Assembly: GCF_009741275.1 (NCBI RefSeq)
Contig: NZ_WOWS01000003.1
Location: 496,001 to 560,000 of the forward strand
DNA from: Winogradskyella endarachnes
GTDB taxonomy: Bacteria; Bacteroidota; Bacteroidia; Flavobacteriales; Flavobacteriaceae
DNA length: 64,000 nt
Direction: 5' to 3'
This document shows positions 42,606 to 50,265 of this stretch, in pieces; within the stretch, counting starts at the first letter, position 1, and each line of letters starts with the position of its first letter. A model generated the notes under the pieces. The model saw nothing but the letters and a program-made list of their open reading frames with translations, did no database searches and was not told the origin of the DNA. A program made the translations under genes and the position numbers.

Positions 42606-42691
42606 TTGGGCGTTACCACAAGGGTCGGGCTTTACGCTATATCTTTTTTGCTTTTAATGGCAAAAAAGGATGCCGCTGCAATCCCTAACGC
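42606..42691 (+). repeat. Family F element
   Basis: 86 bases, TTGGGCGTTACCACAAGGGT to ATCCCTAACGC. Second copy of the element at 35213; the middle differs. The 366-base gap 42600-42965 contains only repeats (F, E, A) and no gene. Confidence 0.85.
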
Positions 42692-42718
42692 GGAAGTAAC
42701 GGTCCAATAGTACATAAC

Positions 42719-42821
42719 GTCACTTCGAGTGATTTGTGAAGCATGAGCAAATTGTATCGAGAAGTAAAATAAAAAGTTCGTGAGACAAAATTGAAGAAAA
42801 AGCAATTTCACTCGAACTGAC
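42719..42821. repeat. Family E long inverted-repeat element, opposite orientation
   Basis: Ends GTCACTTCGAGTGA and TCACTCGAACTGAC. Reverse-complemented, it starts with the same 27 or so bases as the copy at 33020 (one mismatch) and ends with the same GTGAC terminus; the middle has diverged. Confidence 0.85.
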
Positions 42822-42885
42822 ACAGAGTTATCATTCAGAGCAAAGGGAAAAATTTCTATGAAACTCTTAGTCTTATAAATTTAAG

Positions 42886-42917
42886 TTTGTCATTCCTGCC
42901 TGCGCAGGAATGACAAA
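42886..42917. repeat. Family A hairpin, longest copy
   Basis: Arms TTTGTCATTCCTGC / GCAGGAATGACAAA (14 bases, perfect) around CTGC, 49 bases before the E1 ATG. A weaker hairpin ATAACTGC / GCGGTTAT follows. Confidence 0.9.
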
Positions 42918-42965
42918 AAATAACTGCTTTCGCGGTTATCAATACTGAAATAAATTCAGCATAAC

Positions 42966-45053
42966 ATGAAAAAAGAAACACTAAAAAAAGGATTTTCAAA
43001 ACTCTGCACAGCAAAAGCAATGGCAGAGTTATACGAAGCTAATTTTAAACAAGTTTCTAAATACGTACACGCCACATCCAGAGGGCACGAAGCCATTCAA
43101 ATCGCTTTAGGGCTACAATTATTACCTCAAGATTATGCCTTTCCGTATTATAGAGATGATGCCATGTTATTATCATTTGGATTAGAGCCTTACGATTTAA
43201 TGTTGCAATTATTAGCCAAAAAAGACGACCCTTTTTCTGGTGGAAGAACTTACTATTCGCACCCAAGTTTAAAGGATGATGATAAACCAAAGATTCCACA
43301 CCAATCCTCAGCAACAGGAATGCAAGCTATTCCTGCAACTGGTGTTGCCATGGGACTGCAATATTTAGAAAAACAAGGTTTAAAAAATGCAGTGACGAGT
43401 AATCATAATTCGGCTTCGTTCCCTTCGGCAAGGACTGAAGATGGGCTTGTAGTCTGCTCTCTAGGCGACGCCTCAGTAACCGAAGGAGAAATAGCAGAAG
43501 CTTTTCAAATGGCAGCATTAAAACAAATGCCAATTTTATATTTGGTACAAGATAACGGTTGGGACATTTCTGCTAACGAAGCCGAAACCAGAGCACAGAA
43601 TGCTTTTGAATATGCGCAAGGTTTTAAAGGCTTAGAAGCGATTTCAATAGATGGTGCCAACTTTATAGAAAGTTACGAAGCCATTAAAAACGTAATAGAA
43701 ACTATCCGAACTGAGCGCAGACCATTTTTAGTACATGCAAAAGTGCCATTATTAAATCATCATACATCTGGAGTGCGTATGGAATGGTATCGTGACGATT
43801 TAGATGAAGCACGTTCGCGTGACCCTTACCCTGTCTTAAAACAACAATTACTAGATGCAGGGTTTTCAACAAAAGAAGTCGAAGAGATAGAAAATTCCGC
43901 GAAAGCGAAAGTACAATCAGATTTTGAAAAAGCGTTACTAGCCGAAGACCCTCAGCCTGAAGATTTATTTACAAACGTTTTTGCACCAACACCGATTACC
44001 AAAGAAAAAGGAACACGTTCACCAGAAGGAGCAGACAAAGTGGTAATGGTAGATTGTGCTTTATTCGCCGTAGAAGAGTTAATGAAAAAACATAAAGAAT
44101 GTTTGCTTTACGGACAAGATGTTGGAGGAAGACTTGGTGGTGTTTTTAGAGAAGCAGCAACGTTGGCTCAAAAATTTGGAGACGACAGAGTGTTTAATAC
44201 ACCAATCCAAGAAGCCTTTATTGTAGGTTCTACAGTTGGAATGAGTGCGGTGGGTTTAAAACCCATTGTTGAGGTTCAGTTCGCCGATTATATTTGGCCA
44301 GGATTAAATCAGTTATTTACAGAAGTAAGTAGAAGTTGCTATTTGTCTAACGGCAAATGGCCTGTGAGTATGATTCTTCGTGTGCCAATTGGTGCTTATG
44401 GAAGTGGAGGGCCTTACCATTCATCATCTGTTGAATCTGTAATCACCAATATTAGAGGAATTAAAATTGCTTACCCTAGTAATGGAGCCGATTTAAAAGG
44501 TTTGATGAAAGCGGCGTATTACGACCCAAATCCGGTAGTGATTTTAGAACACAAAGGTTTGTATTGGTCTAAAGTACCGGGAACGCAAGGTGCAACCTCT
44601 GTAGAGCCAAGCGAAGATTACGTACTACCTTTAGGTAAAGCTTGGGTGTTACAAGAAATTTGGAAGCAAGATAATTTTGAAACTTTAACCATTATAACGT
44701 ATGGAATGGGTGTGCATTGGGCTATGAATGCATCAGAAGCATTAGGAATGCAAGACCAAATTGAAGTGATTGATTTACGTACATTATTTCCATTAGATGA
44801 AGACACAATTATGCAATCGCTGAAGAAAACAGGAAAGTGTTTAGTGGTTACTGAAGAACCTTCAAACAATAGTTTTGCAAGAGCACTATCTGGAAAAATT
44901 CAAGAAGAATGTTTTAAATATTTAGATGCACCTGTTATGACCATTGGTAGTGAGAATATGCCTGCCATTCCTTTAAATTCAACTTTAGAACAGACTATGA
45001 TTCCTTCCACGGAAAAGGTGAAAGCTAAAATTGAGGCAATATTAGATTATTAA
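42966..45053 (+). CDS. Fused alpha/beta E1 of branched-chain 2-oxoacid dehydrogenase
   Basis: 695 residues: thiamine-diphosphate-binding alpha part (1-330) and beta part (about 355-695) in one chain. The ThDP motif is CSLGDASVTEGE through DNGWDISAN; the beta part has GQDVGGRLGGVFREA, EVQFADYIWPGLNQL and YGSGGPYHSSS. Residues about 151-161 (SFPSARTEDGL), just ahead of the ThDP motif, come from a family B repeat in frame. Fused E1 enzymes are common in Bacteroidetes. A terminator follows, closing the operon. Confidence 0.93.
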   Translation: MKKETLKKGFSKLCTAKAMAELYEANFKQVSKYVHATSRGHEAIQIALGLQLLPQDYAFPYYRDDAMLLSFGLEPYDLMLQLLAKKDDPFSGGRTYYSHPSLKDDDKPKIPHQSSATGMQAIPATGVAMGLQYLEKQGLKNAVTSNHNSASFPSARTEDGLVVCSLGDASVTEGEIAEAFQMAALKQMPILYLVQDNGWDISANEAETRAQNAFEYAQGFKGLEAISIDGANFIESYEAIKNVIETIRTERRPFLVHAKVPLLNHHTSGVRMEWYRDDLDEARSRDPYPVLKQQLLDAGFSTKEVEEIENSAKAKVQSDFEKALLAEDPQPEDLFTNVFAPTPITKEKGTRSPEGADKVVMVDCALFAVEELMKKHKECLLYGQDVGGRLGGVFREAATLAQKFGDDRVFNTPIQEAFIVGSTVGMSAVGLKPIVEVQFADYIWPGLNQLFTEVSRSCYLSNGKWPVSMILRVPIGAYGSGGPYHSSSVESVITNIRGIKIAYPSNGADLKGLMKAAYYDPNPVVILEHKGLYWSKVPGTQGATSVEPSEDYVLPLGKAWVLQEIWKQDNFETLTIITYGMGVHWAMNASEALGMQDQIEVIDLRTLFPLDEDTIMQSLKKTGKCLVVTEEPSNNSFARALSGKIQEECFKYLDAPVMTIGSENMPAIPLNSTLEQTMIPSTEKVKAKIEAILDY
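43415..43447 (+). repeat. Diverged family B repeat inside the E1 gene
   Basis: TTCCCTTCGGCAAGGACTGA then AGATGGGCTT, matching the reverse complement of the 29321 copy with a few substitutions. About 33 bases, in frame. Confidence 0.6.
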
Positions 45054-45058
45054 AAATT

Positions 45059-45093
45059 AACAGAGCCTTTATTAATAAATGGCTCTGTTTTTT
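45059..45093 (+). terminator. Terminator after the E1 gene
   Basis: AACAGAGCC / GGCTCTGTT with an AT-rich extended stem and a T6 run, 5 bases after the stop codon. Confidence 0.88.
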
Positions 45094-45120
45094 AATGTCA
45101 AAAGTGTGCTTTGTTAAAGT

Positions 45121-47034
45121 TTAGTTGTTTTTGTAGATATCGTATTCAAAAAGTGATTTAGTGAATTTTTCAGGATTTTCAGCTAGATGATATCTTGGGT
45201 CATCAATAGCTTCAACAATAACATCTTTAAATTTTGGACTCGCTTTGTACAGCAAAATTTTACAATCTTGGCTTAAATGTTTTAATTTAATGGTTTTACC
45301 AGCGGCTTGATACTTTTCAACCAAAATAAAAATAGCTTCAATGGCAGAATGGTCTGATATTCTGGCTTCAACAAAATCTATTTCCACGATATCTGGGTCG
45401 TTTTTAATATCAAACTTTTCATTAAATGAAGTAATACTACCAAAGAATAGTGGTCCCCAAATTTCGTATGTTTTAGTACCATCTTCTTTAAATCGTTTTC
45501 TAGCTCTAATTTTTTTAGCGTTTTCCCAGGCAAATGATAATGCAGAGATAATTACACCAACAAAAACTGCGATGGCTAAATCAAATACTACAGTTACAAC
45601 AGAGACTATTATTAATACAACGGCATCGGACATTGGTATTTTTTTCATGATGCGGAAACTGGACCATGCAAATGTTTCTATTACCATCATAAACATTACA
45701 CCAACTAATGCCGCAATTGGAACTTGCTCAATGTATTTGTCAGCGAAAAGTATAAAAGTTAATAATGTGACAGCCATAATTACACCAGAAAGTCTACCTC
45801 GTCCTCCTGCATTAATATTAATTACGGTTTGACCAATCATTCCGCAACCACCAGTTCCACCAAATAATCCGCTTAACATATTTCCTGCACCTTGAGCTAC
45901 ACATTCTTTATTTCCATTTCCTCTTGTGTCAGTTAACTCATCTACTAGATTCATAGTCATTAATGTTTCAATCAATCCAACAGATGCTGCTAAAAAGGCA
46001 TAAGGCGCAATAAATTTTAAAGTGTCTAAATTAAATGGTAAATTACTCCATAGTTCAGCAATGTTGAGTTTACTAGATAGTTCATCAAAACCATTAAGAC
46101 CAGCGCCTCCTCCATCTCTAATAAAATCACCAACATTAATAGATTGAAGGCCTCCAAAAATAGAAATTAATGTTACTATTAAAATTGCGGTTAGTGCAGC
46201 CGGAAGTTTCTTTGTTAATTTGGGCAAGCCCCAGATTATAAACATGGTAAGTAAAACAAGCCCTATCATAATGTAAAGTTTGTTTCCTTGCATTATAGAT
46301 TTAACTACACCATTATCCTTTACAGAATAAAAGCCATCATCATGAAAGTTGAAAACAACTTTCTTAGTATTAATATCATATACTTGATTGTCTGCTATAA
46401 CAAATACATCTTCGTTTGTTTTAATATTTTTTACAGATTCATTATCTATTGAGAATATCGTAGTGCCTGAAATTAAATCTTTTACGGCGTTGTTTTGTAC
46501 ATTATAAACTAACTCTTTAGATTCTGTTTTACGCATGTTTTGACCAAAAATATCTTTGGTGTTCTCTTTAAACATACCTAGCTGAGCCATAAAGATTACT
46601 ATGGCTAATCCGTTTACAAAGCCCATCATTACAGGGTGTGGAATTAAACGAACGAACTTACCAAGCTTAAATAATCCTGCTAAAACCTGAATGATTCCCA
46701 TTAAAACAACAGCAGCTAATAAATAAAAATAGCCCATATTTTCTACAGGAGTATCAAAAAGGAGACCTTTGGCGTGCCCTTCTTGTATCATGTGAACAAA
46801 AATAACAGCTACAGCACCTGCTGCTCCAGATATTAAACCTGGTCTACCTCCAAAAAGAGCAGAAATTAAACCTATTATAAAAGCTCCAAATAAAGCAACA
46901 ATTGGACTAATTTGTGCAACAAACGCAAAAGCAACAACTTCTGGAATCATTGCTAATGATACCGTTATACCAGAAAGAATATCGTTCTTAGGGTTTTGCG
47001 TAAAATTTTTCATTGTTTTTGACCCGAGTTTCAT
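45121..47034 (-). CDS. SulP-family anion transporter with STAS domain and unusual loop insertion
   Basis: 637 residues; SLC26/SulP membrane carrier of sulfate, bicarbonate or another anion. The first half has IPEVVAFAFVAQISPIVALF and GAAGAVAVIFV; GGTGGCGMIGQTVININAGG is the Gly-rich segment of the core. A C-terminal STAS domain covers about 535-637. Residues about 165-252 form an extra polar, beta-rich stretch (VFVIADNQVYDINTKKVVFN) between membrane helices that I do not know from the family. Substrate cannot be told. It has its own -7 box. Confidence 0.92.
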   Translation of the reverse strand: MKLGSKTMKNFTQNPKNDILSGITVSLAMIPEVVAFAFVAQISPIVALFGAFIIGLISALFGGRPGLISGAAGAVAVIFVHMIQEGHAKGLLFDTPVENMGYFYLLAAVVLMGIIQVLAGLFKLGKFVRLIPHPVMMGFVNGLAIVIFMAQLGMFKENTKDIFGQNMRKTESKELVYNVQNNAVKDLISGTTIFSIDNESVKNIKTNEDVFVIADNQVYDINTKKVVFNFHDDGFYSVKDNGVVKSIMQGNKLYIMIGLVLLTMFIIWGLPKLTKKLPAALTAILIVTLISIFGGLQSINVGDFIRDGGGAGLNGFDELSSKLNIAELWSNLPFNLDTLKFIAPYAFLAASVGLIETLMTMNLVDELTDTRGNGNKECVAQGAGNMLSGLFGGTGGCGMIGQTVININAGGRGRLSGVIMAVTLLTFILFADKYIEQVPIAALVGVMFMMVIETFAWSSFRIMKKIPMSDAVVLIIVSVVTVVFDLAIAVFVGVIISALSFAWENAKKIRARKRFKEDGTKTYEIWGPLFFGSITSFNEKFDIKNDPDIVEIDFVEARISDHSAIEAIFILVEKYQAAGKTIKLKHLSQDCKILLYKASPKFKDVIVEAIDDPRYHLAENPEKFTKSLFEYDIYKNN

Positions 47035-47056
47035 AATATATGCTTTTAAAAGGCGG

Positions 47057-47064
47057 CAAAGATA
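47057..47064 (-). promoter_or_regulatory. -7 promoter box (TATCTTTG) for the SulP gene
   Basis: Exact match on the minus strand, 22 bases before the ATG at 47034. Confidence 0.7.
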
Positions 47065-47103
47065 TACGTTTTAGATTTAAAGTCTAGCTAAATACGCTAT
47101 GAA

Positions 47104-47136
47104 ACAAAAAAAGCACTAGCTTATTACTAGTGCTTT
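47104..47136 (-). terminator. Terminator of the hutU operon
   Basis: On the minus strand AAAGCACTAG / CTAGTGCTTT around a 7-base loop, followed by a T7 run, 25 bases after the stop codon of the DUF4136 gene. Confidence 0.9.
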
Positions 47137-47160
47137 GTAATTATATGGCGAATATTTTTG

Positions 47161-47709
47161 TTATTTCTCCGGAGGGAATAACAATAACATTTCAGAAACA
47201 AACTCTTTAATTCTTGCTTCTTTCTTTTCTATATTTCTCATTTCTAAATTTCCGGTACCAGATCCTTGCCAAATTAATTCTTTTTTATCTGCATTAATTA
47301 AATCTATATATAGAACACCTTCAGTTGAAGTTGAAACTTGGTTGTTGTTCCAGCCAGTTCGCCAGCCCCAGCCGCCATAACCTCCCCAACCCCATGCACC
47401 ATTGCCCCAAGCATTGTTGTAAATATCTACTCGTTGGTTAGATTTGGTAAAAATGCTTACTAACATATCTGGATTTTCGGATTTGGTGTAACCTTTAGCC
47501 ATTAACTCAGCTTCAATAGCTCTTAATATGCGTCTTTTGTCGATATCATTAATTTCTGCTTTGTCAATACCAGGTTTAAAGAAAGCAAAGGTTTTATAAT
47601 TTTCAAAATTTGTTTCACGGTCATAATCTGCGGCAACTCTAACTGAACTGCACGATGATAATATTACTAGTAAAAGTAACATTGGAGTAAAATTGAGTAG
47701 TTTTTTCAT
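47161..47709 (-). CDS. DUF4136 lipoprotein
   Basis: 182 residues; signal peptide with lipobox VILSSCSS, so acylated at Cys20. DYDRETNFENYKTFAFFKPG after the anchor is the DUF4136 start, and VLYIDLINADKKELIWQGSG its end. Between them, a Gly/Trp-rich, Asn-rich stretch (GNGAWGWGGYGGWGWRTGW) is a low-complexity loop common in this family. Function unknown. It lies 17 bases after hutU and is likely in the same transcript. Confidence 0.87.
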   Translation of the reverse strand: MKKLLNFTPMLLLLVILSSCSSVRVAADYDRETNFENYKTFAFFKPGIDKAEINDIDKRRILRAIEAELMAKGYTKSENPDMLVSIFTKSNQRVDIYNNAWGNGAWGWGGYGGWGWRTGWNNNQVSTSTEGVLYIDLINADKKELIWQGSGTGNLEMRNIEKKEARIKEFVSEMLLLFPPEK

Positions 47710-47726
47710 AACTTTTTTGTTTTTAA

Positions 47727-49727
47727 TTAAACATCTTTTAATAAATGATCATCTACAATGTTTGGTAATGTTATTTTTAAATTTGGTTCGGCTTCCATGG
47801 CGCGTTTAATAGCAAACATAGCACCTTCATTTCTGGCCCAACTTCGTCTAGAAATTCCGTTATTCACATCCCAGAATAACATTTGTTTGAGTCGTTTAGA
47901 TGATTCTATACTACCATCAAGAACCATACCAAAACCGCCATTAATTACTTCGCCCCATCCAACGCCACCACCATTGTGTATACTAACCCAAGTGGCACCT
48001 CTAAAACTATCTCCAATAACATTATGAATTGCCATGTCTGCTGTAAAACGTGATCCATCGTATATGTTGCTCGTTTCTCTGTAAGGTGAATCAGTTCCGG
48101 AGACGTCATGGTGATCTCTACCTAAAATAACAAATCCAATTTCATTGTTTGCGATAGCTTGATTGAAAGCTTCTGCTATTTTCATTCGTCCTTCCGCATC
48201 TGCATATAAAATTCTAGCCTGTGAACCAACAACTAACTTGTTTTCTTGTGCACCTTTAATCCATTTGATATTATCAGCCATTTGTTGTTGAATTTCTACA
48301 GGAGAATTCTTTTTGATTTCTTCTAAAACCGTACAGGCAATTTCGTCTGTTTTTGCTAAGTCTTCCGGTTTTCCTGATGCACAAACCCAACGAAATGGCC
48401 CAAAACCATAATCAAAGCACATAGGTCCCATAATATCTTGTACATAACTCGGATATTTAAAGTCAACTCCATTATCTGCCATAATATTTGCTCCTGCACG
48501 AGATGCTTCTAATAAGAATGCATTTCCATAATCAAAAAAGTAGGTGCCTTTTTCGGTATGTTTATTTATAGCATCTGCATGTCTCTGTAGGCTTTCTTGT
48601 ACTTTGGTTTTAAATAATTTTGGGTTAATTGCCATCATTTCATTGGCATCTTCAAAAGATAATCCTACAGGATAATAGCCACCAGCCCAAGGGTTGTGAA
48701 GAGAGGTTTGGTCACTTCCTAAGTCTATATGTATATTGGCTTCATAAAATTTTTCCCATACGTCAACAACATTTCCTAGGTAAGCTATTGATATTGTTTC
48801 TTTATTTGTCTGCGCGTTTTTAACTCTAGTTACTAATTCATTTAAATCTGTTATCTTTTCGTCTATCCAACCTTGGTCTAATCTAACTTGTGTGATTTTT
48901 GGATTTACTTCTGCGCAAACTGTAATGCAACCTGCAATATTTCCTGCTTTTGGTTGCGCTCCAGACATTCCGCCAAGTCCAGAAGTAACAAATAGATGTC
49001 CTTTGGGCTCTTTTTGAATTCTTCTAAAACCGTTTAAAACTGTTATCGTGGTGCCATGTACAATACCTTGAGGACCAATATACATATAACTTCCTGCTGT
49101 CATTTGCCCATACTGGGTAACACCTAAAGCATTGAATTTTTCCCAGTCATCTGGTTTGGAGTAGTTTGGTATCATCATTCCGTTAGTTACGACAACTCTT
49201 GGTGCTTCTTTGTGAGATGGAAATAAGCCCATTGGATGACCAGAATACATCACTAGTGTTTGCTCGTCATTCATTTCGGCTAAATACTTCATGGTTAATC
49301 TGTACTGCGCCCAATTAGAAAAAACAGCACCATTACCACCATAGGTAATTAATTCTTGAGGATGTTGTGCTACTTCGTCATCTAAATTGTTTTGTATCAT
49401 TAGCATAATGGCTGCAGCTTGCTTTGATGCCGCAGGATAATCCTCAATTGGTCTGGCAAATATTTTATAGTCTGGTCTTAACCTATACATGTATATTCTA
49501 CCATAAGTTTTCAATTCGTGCTTAAACTCTTTGATTAATTCTTTATGGTGTTTTTTATTGAAATAACGAAGCGCATTTTTTAGAGCTAATTTCTCCTCTT
49601 CTATAGATAGTATCGCTTTTCGTTTGGGAGCATGATTAATCGTAGGGTTATATGGTTTTAATTCTGGAAGTACTTCAGGAATACCCTCTAGAATTTGCTC
49701 TTTAAATGATAATGTAGATGTTGGCAT
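47727..49727 (-). CDS. hutU: Urocanate hydratase
   Basis: 666 residues; the NAD-dependent second step of histidine degradation, urocanate to imidazolone propionate. FSNWAQYRLTMKYLAEMN, GPQGIVHGTT, SGLGGMSGAQPKAGNIAG (NAD region) and FDYGFGPFRWVCASGKPEDL are urocanase blocks. It is about 100 residues longer than E. coli-type urocanase, mostly at the N-terminus, which is normal for Bacteroidetes. hutH, hutI and a formiminotransferase/hydrolase gene are not in the window. Its ATG overlaps the stop of the small cysteine-rich gene upstream. Confidence 0.95.
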   Translation of the reverse strand: MPTSTLSFKEQILEGIPEVLPELKPYNPTINHAPKRKAILSIEEEKLALKNALRYFNKKHHKELIKEFKHELKTYGRIYMYRLRPDYKIFARPIEDYPAASKQAAAIMLMIQNNLDDEVAQHPQELITYGGNGAVFSNWAQYRLTMKYLAEMNDEQTLVMYSGHPMGLFPSHKEAPRVVVTNGMMIPNYSKPDDWEKFNALGVTQYGQMTAGSYMYIGPQGIVHGTTITVLNGFRRIQKEPKGHLFVTSGLGGMSGAQPKAGNIAGCITVCAEVNPKITQVRLDQGWIDEKITDLNELVTRVKNAQTNKETISIAYLGNVVDVWEKFYEANIHIDLGSDQTSLHNPWAGGYYPVGLSFEDANEMMAINPKLFKTKVQESLQRHADAINKHTEKGTYFFDYGNAFLLEASRAGANIMADNGVDFKYPSYVQDIMGPMCFDYGFGPFRWVCASGKPEDLAKTDEIACTVLEEIKKNSPVEIQQQMADNIKWIKGAQENKLVVGSQARILYADAEGRMKIAEAFNQAIANNEIGFVILGRDHHDVSGTDSPYRETSNIYDGSRFTADMAIHNVIGDSFRGATWVSIHNGGGVGWGEVINGGFGMVLDGSIESSKRLKQMLFWDVNNGISRRSWARNEGAMFAIKRAMEAEPNLKITLPNIVDDHLLKDV

Positions 49728-49888
49728 TACTTTTTTTTTAAAGTATTTTTATTAAATCCATAAGGGCAATGTCTACAGCCACTTTCACAACAATAACCGC
49801 GTTTTAAATGGTATTGTTCGGTAAAACAGCGGTATCCTTCTGGCGTTAGATAGTAGTCTCCATCTTCAATTGGGACATATTTCTTCAT
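49727..49888 (-). CDS. Small cysteine-rich DUF5522-like protein upstream of hutU
   Basis: 53-residue gene found by reading the gap upstream of hutU. MKKYVPIEDGDYYLTPEGYR at the N-terminus and YCCESGCRHCPYGF at the C-terminus resemble the DUF5522 family, short proteins whose Cys cluster (CC...C..C) could bind zinc or iron-sulfur. The stop TAA overlaps the ATG of hutU by one base (TAATG), which implies translational coupling. A strict -7 box ends just 6 bases before the ATG, so the mRNA may have almost no leader. Function unknown. Confidence 0.8.
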   Translation of the reverse strand: MKKYVPIEDGDYYLTPEGYRCFTEQYHLKRGYCCESGCRHCPYGFNKNTLKKK

Positions 49889-49894
49889 AGTAAA

Positions 49895-49902
49895 CAAAGA
49901 TA
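49895..49902 (-). promoter_or_regulatory. -7 promoter box (TATCTTTG) for the small gene-hutU operon
   Basis: Exact match on the minus strand with only TTTACT between it and the ATG at 49888, pointing to a leaderless or nearly leaderless transcript. Confidence 0.7.
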
Positions 49903-49938
49903 ATGTAATTTGGTGTGATTTTTGAATGGATTCTAGGT

Positions 49939-50265
49939 ATGATTATTATATCAAAATATCTAGTGCCTAAAGGTTATATAGGTTTAACTATATTTCCTTT
50001 TGTATTGTTAAAGTTTGAAGGGTTAAGAGAGAAGAAGATACTTTTAAACCATGAGAAAATACATCTGAAACAACAAATTGAATTATTAATTATTCCTTTC
50101 TTTGTTATTTACGTAATTGAATTTTTGATTAAAATAGTGAAATATCGAAATTGGAATTTGGCCTATAGAAATATTTCGTTTGAGCGTGAAGCCTATGCCA
50201 ATGAAAAAGACCTTGATTACTTAAAATCAAGGCCTTTATTTAATTTTTTTAATTACTTTTTTTAA
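49939..50265 (+). CDS. Small membrane protein with HEKIH motif
   Basis: 108 residues with two hydrophobic segments (residues 1-25 and 48-65). HEKIH at residues 38-42 fits the zinc-peptidase pattern HExxH, and FEREAYANE further on offers a possible third ligand Glu. I do not recognise a named family; it may be a minimal M48/M56-like or a non-catalytic relative. The frame opens at a GTG (49915), but ATG 49939 gives MIIISKYLVPKG. It ends inside the 3' end of the convergent 1365-residue gene (4-base overlap). Confidence 0.65.
   Translation: MIIISKYLVPKGYIGLTIFPFVLLKFEGLREKKILLNHEKIHLKQQIELLIIPFFVIYVIEFLIKIVKYRNWNLAYRNISFEREAYANEKDLDYLKSRPLFNFFNYFF

Noticed and set aside
26899..42917. CRISPR array formed by the short palindromic repeats
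   Set aside because: The repeats belong to several families, are irregularly spaced, lie between and inside genes and have no unique spacers of constant length. No cas gene is present.
45121..47034. SulP insertion as a frameshift artefact
   Set aside because: The frame continues into normal SulP sequence on both sides, and the inserted part has ordinary codon use, so it is read as real protein.
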